Shown here piece by piece: positions 1-11,071 of a DNA stretch of 64,000 bases; position 1 is the first letter of the stretch; the number at the start of each line of letters is the position of its first letter. A program made the translations under genes and the position numbers. The notes under the pieces were generated by a model that ran no database searches, was not told where the DNA came from, and was given only the letters and a program-made list of their open reading frames with translations. This DNA comes from Trichoplax adhaerens (taxonomy: Eukaryota; Placozoa; Uniplacotomia; Trichoplacea; Trichoplacidae): positions 66,857 through 130,856 of the forward strand of contig NW_002060972.1 of NCBI RefSeq assembly GCF_000150275.1. The letters run 5' to 3'.

Positions 1-601
1 TCACTTTAAGTATAGTGTCATATTTACTTTTTCACCAGGTTAAGGTTACCTTAGACAAGCAGTAGTTCTATCTTTACTTTTAGCTTCTATCCTCTCTTAA
101 ATTCCTTACATCTGGCATTACTTCATGTCATAAATAAGATCACCTTCATGCTAAATATACCGTTATAGGAATTAAATACATATTACCTGGGTGCTGCATA
201 TTAGTGGAGTGGCTTGTTGTTATCACTTGTCCCTTTCTTGTCATCTCTTCACTCTTCAGTTTGTTTTGATAGGCTTAAATAGAGTAGTACTACGAATGTA
301 TATTCATGCAATTGCTTCATGATCTATTTTGCCGATTTTGATTCAGAGTAAAGTTTTTAACCTACCTTGATTAAGTAGGAATATTGCGAAATGATAGCAA
401 ATATTCCTTTTACCTTAATATCATATCAGGATCGTTTTGTGAATGTATCTCCTTTTATGTTCTGTTTAGCGTCTTCTTTCTATCCCAGTATGTTTTCAAT
501 TTTAGCATAATAAAGTTAAATACTTCATTGCTGCTACTTAAATATCATTCTGACTGTTTTTTTAATTTTTCGATGGCATTTTGTTGTTGTAGTTCTATCA
601 G
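1..601. other. No gene recognised; probable intron or flank of the first APAF1-like gene
   Basis: I find no exon here. The first readable exon of the neighbouring APAF1-like gene begins at 602 in phase 0, and by comparison with its two complete paralogues about 13 earlier coding exons (CARD, NB-ARC and the start of the C-terminal region) should lie to the left. Most of this stretch is therefore likely an intron, but that is inference. Confidence 0.4.
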
Positions 602-3600
602 GTTGGTCCCAATGAGATTACGTATTATTCCATGATTGTATGCGAAAATGGCAATTCCCGAATATCTTTTGTGGATGATAGCTATGATATTATGATCCAC
701 TTTGATAACACTCGTCTTTATTATGCCTTTCCCAGTAAGTCTCACTACGATTAATATAAATTAGTGTAAAGCGAGATGTTCCCAACTCATTTCTAAATTT
801 GATGATGAATGCCCGTTTTAGCTACGTATAAACCAATATCAACGCAGGGACAGGCCAACGCTGGTAGAAATTATAATTTGCAAGTTTCCAAGAACAAAAT
901 TGTTAATAATGTACTAGTCATAGCGGAAATTATCAAAACAGAAGATAATTTCCAGCTAAAGGTTTGTACCACCACGCTACAGAAATATTGGATATCAAAT
1001 TCTGCCGGTATCACATCTTTCCGTAGCCAAAGTAGCAAAGTTACTTGAGTCCTAATTTGAAAATTTTTGTTAATTTAACAGGTTCACCGAGGCGATCGTC
1101 AAGAAGAAGTTTCCAGTCATCATTTTGGCTCTCACTATAAATCGACTTTTGTATCCAAAGATCACTCTACTGTCGACCTTTTTCTATTTGAAGATCTTCC
1201 AAGTATTTTGTTGACTGAAGTTTATGCTTGCGAGAATGAAGATTGCTTAAAAGATCAAGACAAGAGACATTATCACTGCTTTTATAGCGTAAGTTACAGT
1301 CTTATTTAAATCTAAAGTGTCAAATCATGGAAAACCACCCAATCAGCTGATCGTTTTTATTTTACACACAGCTATATTATGAATATTCCTAATAGTTCCG
1401 CTTAGAAGTAATTTTTTATCTGAATAACATCAGAATATGCTATCGTTAGTGTTATAATCGTTTGATTAGAATTTATATGCCGACAGTTTATTTATAACCT
1501 ATAACACGCAATAAATTGGATAACTAGGTATTCACGTGGAAGTAGTTCATTGGTCCAGTTTTCTATTCCTTTCTTGCATGCATAGACTCACTCTGATAAG
1601 TACTAATCTAATTCTAATTCTGGGTGCGATCAATATTGAATATCAGCCAAAGTGTTTATTGCTACTATATTAGAATACAAGCAATGGAGACCTTGAAAAT
1701 AATTCCAAGGGTAGAAATTAAGTCTATTCTCCATCATCAAGCGATCCTTCACATGTCGATTTGCCTACATTCATCAACGAGCGAATTTCAAAATTTACTT
1801 TTTTACCTAATTAAATCATGGACGTAATTAAAATTCAATTTCTCCTTGCACCTCTAATTGTAGCGATGAAATACTTTCAAGATTTACTTTACCTGTGCAA
1901 TTAATTAGCACAGCTATAGTGATCATTTTTCACTATCCTTGTCTAATATCTATACTACCAACAGACAACTTTCAAGATTTGCTTTTCTTACATATTAAAT
2001 CATTAATGTCATGTTCCTTAATTGCAATGAGTGGAGTTAAGAATATTGATAACCTCATTTTATCTTGTAGCTGAGAAGATTTGATGACCTTGACCATGAT
2101 TTTTGGGTTTATGAAATCTTGGTAAGTGATTTCAAGCATCAAGAATCTCAACCACCTTCGGTAGGAGGAATATCTCCTTCCTTTACGATTCCCACATTAG
2201 CCCTCGTACCAGGAATGGGAAAATATGGCTTTATAGATAATACTAAGCCTAATATTAGAATTGAATCCTTTTACCGCCAGTATGACAATCAAATAATGGT
2301 CATAATCACGGTGAGAATAAGCTGCTTATTAAAATCAAGCCTACATCGCATCTAAAAAGATCCATAACTATTTTAAATAAGTATATACGAGACTAGTCAA
2401 GAACTAGGCATTACATAATTATTACATTTCCTTTATTGATGACTTTTTAGCACTTTAAATATTTCTAGCAATTCATAATTTAGTAAGTAATCCCGGACTT
2501 ACAATATTATAATTGTAAGATATTACATGAAATTAAATTCATGTTAACATGACAGTAAAATTTAGCCATACTATCTTATACTAGGAAAGCCGGCGACTAA
2601 TTATCCTGTTCATCGATGCTGCGAGTGGGGCTACTACTGCTAAACATGTCGAAGAGATTAATGATATCGCTCCAGCAATTGCTTATTTAGCTAATGAAAA
2701 CTTTGTTCTTTATCATGAATCCAATACAAAGGTATGCGCCGAACAGGAACGAATCCTCAAGGTATGGTAGTTGCGGATGTATCAATATTTAATTTCAGGC
2801 TTTTGAAAACATTGATTTTATCTATTTTGTTGATGAATGCCACTTGATTCTCTTTGGATTAATGGCGAACCTCTACAGTCTTTTCAACTTTTAATAAGAT
2901 GTAAAATGCAAACCTAGTGATCTTAGTCAATTTCGACTATAGAACCGTGATACCTTAGAAATCAAGAACAGGAAATTTTATACGATCCGGCGTTGATTAA
3001 AATTCCCCGGACAGTTGACATAAAATGTTCATCAAAGTATTAGCTGTTCTGTTCTTAGCTCAATACTGCAAGTAGAATGAAAAATTACAGTTTTAAAGAT
3101 ACTTACCAGCATAAATTCCTTAGTTCAAGAGCTGGAATGGCCATTACAATACTTCGCTTATTTTACGAGTGTGAACATTATAATTGGCAACTTACGTTTT
3201 GGCGCTCTATTTATAATTAAATATACTTTTTGAAGTACAATATGCATATGTGCTCAGCCACAAGCTATCTGATGTATCTACATATCTATTAAAAATTAAA
3301 TCCTGGTAGGTTTGGATTGGAAATAAATAATCAAAATACTAATAGGTTTTCTATCTGTCTCAGATATCACAAAAGAATAGAATTAATGAGCTAGAAAAGC
3401 ATTTACAAACGTTTTCGTATCTTAATATAAGTACCGCTATCATTGACTAATTAATTCATTTCCGATCTCAGTCTTGCAAAAATTTAACTTTTAATGTACA
3501 GCATACCGTCATTGCAGGTTAAATGAGTTTCATCGGGGATTATGAATGACAGAGTTATGTTTCTATCTACTTACGTAGAAATACAAGATGCAAGGTAGCA

Positions 3601-4379
3601 ATATCCAAGTTGTACAATGTGTTAAAGGAAAATTATTTAATGAAGAAGAAAGACCAGTTTCTACCTATTGTAAAATGACCATTTCTGAAGACAACAAAGA
3701 TATCCAATTGACTGATGTTCTTAATGTTGACGATGATGATAAAATTAAGGAACAATTTGGATTAACAGACTGGAAAATTTCTGTAAGTAATATTGATGTC
3801 TTATATTCTTTGCATCCTGTTACACGGAGTATGGCTCTATCCTATCGGTGTTTCCGACACCTCTTATTAATATGGGCTTACGCTTGTGAATTAAATCTTG
3901 CGTAGAAAAAGGAAGGATATAACCGTGCTTTAGGTATTTTGATTCGTAAAGGAAACTATGCCATGGTATGTTTTATGATGTTGGTTGTTATTATTACTGT
4001 TTAAATTTGAAGAGATTTTACATGGCTCCATTATTATATCAACTGATTTTTCAACGGCCTATTTTCTGTTGAAAAGGTATTTCGCGAACCTAGCCAAGGC
4101 AGCCACCAACAAGCTAGCTTCTATGCAGGTAATCGAAAAATCGAGTTTAATCCGACTTCTACTTATTTGCCTCATTTATGGGATAAAAAGTATGCCGTTA
4201 TAGCCGAGGGCAGTGGAATTGAGATCTATGATAATGCAACATTGCAATTAAAACTGAGGTATTCACCGATTCGCCTTTGTGATGAATACGTTACTTCAGT
4301 TCAAGCAAGTCCTGATGGTAAAACTATTACCTGCACGCAACCTCATAGTTGTTTAAATATTATGAAAGCGATCATTTAG
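602..4379 (+). CDS. APAF1-like (CARD/NB-ARC family) gene, 3' part only
   Basis: Eight exons are readable: 602-734, 822-961, 1082-1288, 2071-2310, 2585-2731, 3579-3782, 3906-3965 and 4077-4379. They join without a frame break into 477 codons and a stop. The exons correspond one to one, with the same phases, to the last eight exons of the complete paralogues at 25997 and 37944. The shared 20-codon penultimate exon and the final exon of about 100 codons anchor the match. Only the C-terminal region, a divergent beta-propeller-like stretch, is in the window; the CARD and NB-ARC parts are expected further left. Similarity to the paralogues is modest and three exons differ in length (140 against 176, 207 against 147, 240 against 147 bases), so this is the most diverged member. 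Role in apoptosis or immunity is inferred from the family. The 5' exons were not seen, so I cannot say whether the gene is intact. Confidence 0.72.
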
Positions 4380-5290
4380 CGCTGATCTACTTTTTTTCCT
4401 GCAGAGTATAAAAGTGGTAATGATAAAATGATAGACAACCTATGAAAATGCTAGGAATGTCAATAGATTGATTTTGTCGTTTATTTTTTCTGTATTTTAC
4501 AAATAAAACTGTACATCCATAGTTTATTTGTGAAATTGATATGGTAGAAAAATTGCGGTAGGTGTAATTGATTTCGTGGTAAAGAATAAAACAGAGCGCT
4601 TTCCATTTGTACTCAGTAAAATGGGCCATTTTATTATAGATATTTCATTACTGATTTAAATTATAATTTTAGGATGAGACAGAGTTAAACTCGTAATACC
4701 AGACAAAAGGAGATTGCAGTAATGAGTACCTTAGCACGATTTTGCCTTGATAAGGGAAGGGAATCGTTGTAGGAAGTCAAAACGGTGCTTTGAAATAAGT
4801 CATATAGATTGGATAGCATCATTTCTAATTCTTTGCATCGCAAAATCAATGGATGCTACATTAGATAGGGTTTATCATTGCTGTAAAAATAAATGTATCG
4901 TTAATCGTTCAACATCATATTGTCATTTCTTGGCTATTCCTAAACGGTGATTGCATCTTCTCTGATCATGATAAGTCACAATGCAGCTTTAAGTTAGTAG
5001 GGACTAACGATTGAGTGCATAGTGACGACTGTATCAAAAACATATTGCTAACCATTTGCAATTAGTCGTGATGCCGATTATTGTCTTCATTAGAATACAA
5101 GTGCAATTACAATTTATTCCATAGCTCATCTAAATCGGATGCTTCTTTCGTCTGAGCAGAGGATGTGTGGTAATTAAAGTTTATTTTTGACGAGATATAA
5201 GAGGAATTCGGTAGCAAGCGATATAGAAGAAATATTAAATTTGATTAAAGAGCATTTTCAACTCGACCATTAGAATCTTCCGGTAAACGC
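4380..5290. other. Intergenic, nothing recognised
   Basis: Short open frames on both strands here show no recognisable domain and no splice-compatible neighbours. The downstream flank of the first APAF1-like gene passes directly into mariner-like remains. Confidence 0.4.
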
Positions 5291-5294
5291 TACG

Positions 5295-6333
5295 GTATTT
5301 TTACTCGATGAATTACTGTATCCACCTGAAGAAAGAGCTGAAATGGTGCGACTTATGCGCAGGTATCAGTCACCCATCTTAGCAAAGAGGGTATTCAAGG
5401 CCAAGTATCCAAAATTAAACCCGGTGGAGTAAACCTTTACATACAACGTGAAAATGTATGCGATGACCCAGTCGTGTCATGGCAAAAAATATAAGAAAAG
5501 ACCGGACTTAGTGGGATAGAGAATACCAGTTATTAAGGCCATTATCGCTAGGAATCCACATAAATCAATAAAGCAAATGGCACATGAAACTGGTATTGCC
5601 AGAACCTGTGCTCATCGCATTTTAACTCAAATTTTAAAATTAAAACCATATAAACAAGCCTGTCATCATGAATTGTTCCATAAAGACTACAAGAAACGTA
5701 AAGATGCATGCAATACAATGATTGATTCCATTCGACTTCAGAGTAATTGAACGTACAGAATCATATTTACGGATGAGGCAACTTTTTACGCCAACGGTAC
5801 TGTGGCTTCACAGAATAGCCGTTGCTGGAGCAAAGTTAAGCCAAGTTTCTTTTTTACTAAATCGAGACAGGCTGAGAAAGTGACGGTCTGGTGTGCCTTT
5901 CAAGTGAATGCTATCATCGTGATAACTATTTCACCATGTTGCAGCAATATGCGATACCTAAGATTGCCTCATTAGGTCTTCTTGATAACTGCCTATTCCA
6001 GCAAGATGGCTCTCCGGCCCATTATAGCCGAAGCGTCATCGATTTCCTCTACAACATATTCAAAGGTAGGTGGATGGGTAAATTGAATATTGCAGCGATC
6101 ACTTGGCCGGCATGTTAGCCGGACCTTACTCCACTCCATTACTTTCTGTAGAGTTATTTGAAGCAAGGTGTCTATTGACAAACGATTATTGTCCGGATAT
6201 TCACATTCTTAAAGAAAATATTGAAATAGAATTTGGTACAATCATGCTAGATGTGTTCCATAATGCCTACGAAACATTCGTTAACAGAATACAGAAATGC
6301 ATTTCTGCTAGTAGAGGTCGCATTGAGTTATAA
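5295..6333 (+). pseudogene. Degenerate mariner/Tc1-like transposase (DDE superfamily)
   Basis: Read across several frames, the strand gives the order expected of a mariner-like transposase. First comes a helix-turn-helix start (PPEERAEMVRLMRRYQSP, near 5320-5375). A second DNA-binding stretch follows (KSIKQMAHETGIARTCAH, near 5563-5620). Then comes the first catalytic block IIFTDEATFYANG (near 5760-5805), the second block FQQDGSPAHYSRSVIDFL (near 5996-6050), the GRWMGK segment, and a WP...PDLTPL motif at 6108-6140. Stops and frame changes interrupt it at about 5430, 5517, 5748, 5900 and 6116, so no transposase can be made. It is an old DNA-transposon copy unrelated to its neighbours. I did not find terminal inverted repeats. 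A short open frame at 6103-6333 covers its C-terminal end. Confidence 0.8.
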
Positions 6334-6518
6334 ATTGGACGTTATGATTGGTGTATTTCGTTTGATGTTCCTTGTTCACTTTCAGTACTTATCGGTATGT
6401 ATTTTAACTTGTGTTCTTCTTATTCTTTGAATGCCAGGATATATTCGGTAAGTATAGGAAATGGTAAGAATGTTAACATTGAATGATATTGCAAAATTCA
6501 TAGTATAGATGTTAGCAG

Positions 6519-6596
6519 ATGTTACGGCCATTCCTAAGAATGATTTTGTCTTTTAGATTTTAAGGACAAAATCATTCTTAGGAATGGCCGTAACAT
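6519..6596. repeat. Perfect 32-bp inverted repeat with a 14-bp spacer
   Basis: The arm at 6519-6550 (starts ATGTTACGGCCATTCC) is the exact reverse complement of 6565-6596, separated by a T- and A-rich 14-bp spacer. A transcript would fold into a 32-bp perfect stem. Perfection of the arms suggests a recent origin or selection. It may be the core of a foldback or miniature transposon or the result of a recent palindromic duplication; a small-RNA hairpin is a weaker possibility. Confidence 0.9.
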
Positions 6597-6599
6597 AGA

Positions 6600-8290
6600 T
6601 ATTATTAAAATGGACAAAGTTTGTGTTATGAATAGTGAAACATTGTAGCTCTTATTAGTGTATCTTTGGTAGGCAGATTAAGGTAAAATACGCAGTCATA
6701 AGATGATAGGGTAATAGGGATGAGTAGCTTAAGAAGTCCCTAGGTTAAGCATATGTAAGGGATATAAATCAGTTAAGCTAACGCAATGAAGCAGTTCTTA
6801 AACACCTAAGGTTGTGTGCGTCACTGTGTCGCTATTCGCCAAGGTTCTACTAGTCAGAGACATGACAGTTCGCAGACATAGAATTTGAACTGCAATGGTT
6901 TAAGCAAAAGGAAAAATGAACAATATAAGACAGGATCGTAATAGGAATACCGAATCATTAATCCATAACATTTGACATATTAATACGTAAATAGTTAACA
7001 GACGATTACTTTCAAAATTGAATTGCATTATTAACTTTCTTTAATAAGGGGAGAGTACTGCCATGTCATTATGCTCTCATGAATCTTACACCTCGCAGTG
7101 CTTTGCTTACTGGATTATATATTCAGTTTCAGACTGTTTAAGTTATGCATAACATGAAGCCTTTCTTCCTTTAAAAGTAAGACGAATACGGTACCACTGG
7201 GATCGCCATCTATCATGTCTGCTTACTATAAAAAATTGTTTATGTACGCTCTTATCAAGTCCTTTTTATTTAGAGAAGAATATATTTCATTCGTTGAAGT
7301 GGTTATTCTTAAATAAGGTAAACCACCTATGGAAGGGAGTCATTCTACGCATTGATATATGACTACATGTAATTCCCTACAACTTGGTTTATGCATTTCA
7401 AGCATCGTTCAAGTTGTTATTCTTAAATAAGTTAAATCAACCAAAGATGGGAGTCATTCTACGCATTGATATATGACTGCATATATTTCCCTACCACTCG
7501 GTTTATGCACTTCCGTGCAAATTTTGCCCGCTCTAACTAGAATAGCAGGTCCAATTAATCTATTTCGTTTGCCTGCACTGTAGATGATTGATTTTTGTAC
7601 CCATCATTCACGGCTTTAACTTTGTCAACATATCCCTGTCAGAGATGTATATACGAATATTGGAATATTGACAACATTTACTTTGCTATTGATTCAGGAA
7701 TATTGCTAAGTTAGAATTAGAGGTCTGAAACTACTGTCATACCAGCGGCAGCAAAGCCTGCAGTAGCGTATTTTTCAGTAATGATCTCCGCGAATAACCG
7801 TCGTTGCTGCATATCCTTTGAAAATAGGATACTTTTATACAATAACTCACAGTCTGAAGTGACATATTCTGCTGTAGTTACAATGATTTAAAGGGGAATT
7901 ATACTTTCAGAATAACTGCTAGATTTAATTTGGTCACTTCTATAGGGTAATTTTAATTAATTGATTGCGTACACCTCAACTTTGCCCATGCCTATTTCCA
8001 CCTTGTCAGTTTAACAAATACCCTAGCTCAGTTAATTTCTGTTCGGGTTCCATTTGCTCGGTTATACACGGTCACTTTGGTGTTTGCTCCGACTTACTAT
8101 AGCCAGGTACAGCCAGGTATTGACCAAGAGGAAATTCTGCTCTGTTGTAGATCCATAGTATTTTGTTTTACTCATCTTATTGGACAATCTAATATGATAT
8201 GTTCTCAATTCACTTCATCTTCTGGGTTACCTTAATAAATGATTCTATTCGTCCGTTAATATACCTTATTTCCTAGAACATTGGCTTCTA
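6600..8290. other. Gene-poor spacer containing one short tandem duplication
   Basis: No coding exon could be supported. The only structure seen is the two-copy repeat at 7292-7510, listed separately. Confidence 0.4.
7292..7515. repeat. Two tandem copies of a ~114-bp unit
   Basis: The unit beginning CGTTGAAGTGGTTATTCTTA at 7292 recurs at about 7406 with scattered substitutions. Both copies carry the block GGGAGTCATTCTACGCATTG and end near a GGTTTATGCA motif. No open frame spans it. Confidence 0.8.
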
Positions 8291-8297
8291 ACAAGAG

Positions 8298-8501
8298 ATG
8301 GCTTTATCATGCGTTGCTTTTGGATGTAAAAATACAAATAAAACTCACCCACAACTTTTATACAATAAATTTCTAGCGAATGGAAAGCTTTAACAACCTT
8401 GGATTGCTGCCGATAGGTGTGAATGCTCGAAGCTATCAGAGAATAGCAGGATTTGCAGTGCTCATTTCATGTCAGGTTATACAGATGATGATGTTCACTA
8501 A
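8298..8501 (+). pseudogene. THAP zinc-finger domain relic
   Basis: Starting at the ATG at 8298 the frame reads MALSCVAFGCKNTNKT, has one in-frame stop after NKFLANGKL (near 8390), and continues as QPWIAADRC then NSRICSAHFMSGYTDDD. This is the C2CH layout of a THAP domain: an early Cys pair, a central Trp, and a C-S-A-H-F block. The in-frame stop and the lack of downstream coding argue for a dead copy. THAP domains occur both in host proteins and in P-element-type transposases, so the source may be mobile; nothing after 8501 resembles a transposase. Confidence 0.68.
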
Positions 8502-8894
8502 ATTGATACTAGAGTAGTATTTGAACGAACGCTACTTCAAATCATTATTATCCGAGCTCGGAAATGCATTCATGATTGGTCCTTGTTTATGCTAAATTGA
8601 TTTGATCTGATCTTCTAAGTATGTCGAAGGTGTAAAATCAAATTATTGTACCGTACATTCCACATTTTGTTATACCTTATTACTCTGGCTACAAAAATGA
8701 ATACTTTTAGTATTCGCAAGGATTAATGAATGACTTTTCCATTTATAAGGCAATTCGTAAAATGCAAACCTCCGCAATTTTATTGCTTGTCTACTCTTCG
8801 TAGTTTGAAATCAAAAATAGAGAGGCCTATCAATAATTTTGCCTTTCTACTTTGACCACCTCTTGTTGATGGACATTGTCCCAGTTTCACTCAC

Positions 8895-9560
8895 TCTTAC
8901 AGTACTATATACTGTACTATACTGTAGTGTATCACCGTCAAGAGGAAAGAGATTGTCATACCAAGGACTGTCTTGGATCATTTCGATGGCCATATAGTGT
9001 ATCGTTTCAGAGATACGGTACAATTGAAATGACCAGCCAAATTGTCGGTGCTGTATTTCTAGTATGGTGAAGGACGGTTTGGTGTTCTCTGTCTATCTGT
9101 ACTTCCGGTACAGTACAGTGTACAGTACACGAAAGTACAGTATACTATACTGTAGACTGTGAGCGTGACTGTACTGTAAGTTGAATGAGCAGCCATTGGA
9201 CTGGATTATGATATGCCATAATCGTCCATTTTCTCTTTCATTTCTAGTCTAAGCTACATCAGTCATGACTAGCAGAGATTTTGACATGGATGATAGGTGC
9301 AACAAACATAGTTCGTTTGCAACCGCTAATGAACATTTCTGCGTCAAGTTGAGCAGCGATATTTGTCCATTTTTCTCATGGATTTGGAGCCTGCATGAGT
9401 ATTGATACAAACATAAAATCCCATTGAAGCCTTCGATGTCATACTTTTGCATACAGTACAGTTCGAGGCTTTTTCAACTCCATACAACATAACTATACTA
9501 TCAAATCCCAGTTGAGCCTGCGATATCATACTCTGTATAGAGGATTTTTCAAATACGACA
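8895..9560. repeat. Cluster of TACTGTA/TACAGTA palindromic motifs
   Basis: Short self-complementary units built on TACTGTAC/GTACAGTA are packed here, especially at 8901-8935, 9095-9180 and 9540-9575. The same motif family recurs in the window at about 24760-24840, 51890-52110, 54755-54800, 59400-59420 and 60470-60540, always outside exons. No coding content was found; the open frames here are low-complexity translations of the motif. Confidence 0.7.
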
Positions 9561-9697
9561 CTACTGTACTGTTAAAATCGTAAGCTAGTGCCATTGAATC
9601 TCCGATGTTATACCGAGCATGGAGACTTTTGCAACGATCACTGGAAATCAGATGGTAGTGCAGTCTTAGTCTAAAATGCAATGGAGTTTCCCATGTC

Positions 9698-9747
9698 NNN
9701 NNNNNNNNNNNNNNNNNNNNNNNNNNNNNNNNNNNNNNNNNNNNNNN
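9698..9747. other. Assembly gap (50 N)
   Basis: A run of 50 undetermined bases directly abuts the satellite array, which suggests that part of the array is missing or collapsed in the assembly. Confidence 0.99.
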
Positions 9748-10740
9748 CTTCAAGCTGACCAGCAAATGGTTTTACTCTATTTCATGAGCCATCATTAGAC
9801 GGATACCCTAACATTAAAAATTGGAGAGGGTCTGTAGTACACCCAGTAGAAATGCAAAGCTGGTACAGTCGTCGACACACAATGAACTCTAGGCAGTAGA
9901 CTACCGCAAACGTGCATGTTTCAGTCCTACCCTTATCGTTGAAAGTTTGCAACATCCCATGACCATTTCTGCTTCAAGCTGACCAGCAAAATGGCTTTAC
10001 TCTATTTCATGAGCCATCATTAGACGGATACCCTAACATTAAAAATGGGAGAGGGTCTGTAGTACACCCAGTAGAAGACGACCGTTGAAATGCAAAGCTG
10101 GTACAGTCGTCGACACACAATGAACTCTAGGCAGTAGACTACCGCAAACGGGCATGTTTCAGTCCTACCCTTATCGTTGAAAGTTTGCAACATCCCATGA
10201 CCATTTCTGCTTCAAGCTGACCAGCAAAATGGCTTTACTCTATTTCATGAGCCATCATTAGACGGATACCCTAACATTAAAAATTGGAGAGGGTCTGTAG
10301 TACACCCTGTAGAAATGCAAAGCTGGTACAGTCGTCGACACACAATGAACTCTAGGCAGTAGACTACCGCAAACGGGCATGTTTCAGTCCTACCCTTATC
10401 GTTGAAAGTTTGCAACATCCCATGACCATTTCTGCTTCAAGCTGACCAGCAAAATGGCTTTACTCTATTTCATGAGCCATCATTAGACGGATACCGTAAC
10501 ATTAAAAATGGGAGAGGGTCTGTAGTACACCCAGTAGAAGACGACCGTTGAAATGCAAAGCTGGTACAGTCGTCGACACACAATAAACTCTAGGCAGTAG
10601 ACTACCGCAAACGGGCATGTTTCAGTCCTACCCCTATCGTTGAAAGTTTGCAACATCCCACGACCATTTCTGCTTCAAGCTGACCAGCAAAATGGCTTTA
10701 CCCTATTTTCATGAGCCATCTTTAGACGGATACCCTAGCA
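9748..10740. repeat. Satellite array: four full units and one partial, alternating ~225 and 238 bp
   Basis: Units starting CTTCAAGCTGACCAGC are found at 9748, 9972, 10210, 10435 and 10673. Successive spacings are 224, 238, 225 and 238. The longer units (second and fourth) contain an extra GACGACCGTTGAA and read AAAAATGGGAGAGG, while the shorter units (first and third) lack it and read AAAAATTGGAGAGG. The true repeat is therefore a ~463-bp two-unit block. The fifth unit is truncated at about 10740 and slightly diverged. No open frame persists through the unit. Confidence 0.93.
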
Positions 10741-11071
10741 TTGGAGGGATTTTGGGCCTTGATTGTGTTGAAACAACCGTTCTTACTGCCTCCTGTACCA
10801 TAGCCTACGGCTAGCAGCCATGTTTGCGTTATACTCCGCCGTGTCCATCAGCAAGACTACGCGCTCGCAGTACCACCGCGCGCCGACACGCTTTGACTGG
10901 AAGAGAGAGAGAAAAGACAACTGGCATGACAATGAGACACCAGCGCCAACACAATGTGGCAAGACTACGGCGATACTCGTCCACTATACGGCAAGCCAAG
11001 GCATGCTAGTGAACTAATCCAATCCACCATCTTGTCGTTGAAATTGCTGTAGTCATGTCGGATGATTAGCC
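10741..11071 (+). promoter_or_regulatory. GC-richer upstream region of the NFRKB gene
   Basis: The segment at about 10790-11000 is richer in G and C than its surroundings and has several CpG dinucleotides (for example near 10836-10900). It lies between the satellite and the NFRKB start codon at 11072. A stop codon (TGA at 11060) lies in frame just upstream of that ATG. I infer promoter and 5' UTR from position only. The overlapping open frames at 10820-11017 have no recognisable product. Confidence 0.35.

Noticed and set aside
9526-9765. Open frame on the minus strand near the satellite
   Set aside because: It crosses the 50-N gap and satellite sequence; no recognisable protein.
9748-10740. 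Regular repeats considered as a CRISPR-like array
   Set aside because: Units are over 200 bp with no unique spacers; this is satellite DNA in a eukaryotic genome.
10820-11017. Two overlapping 61-65-codon frames in a GC-richer segment
   Set aside because: High GC lengthens random frames; no domain, and position fits the NFRKB upstream region.
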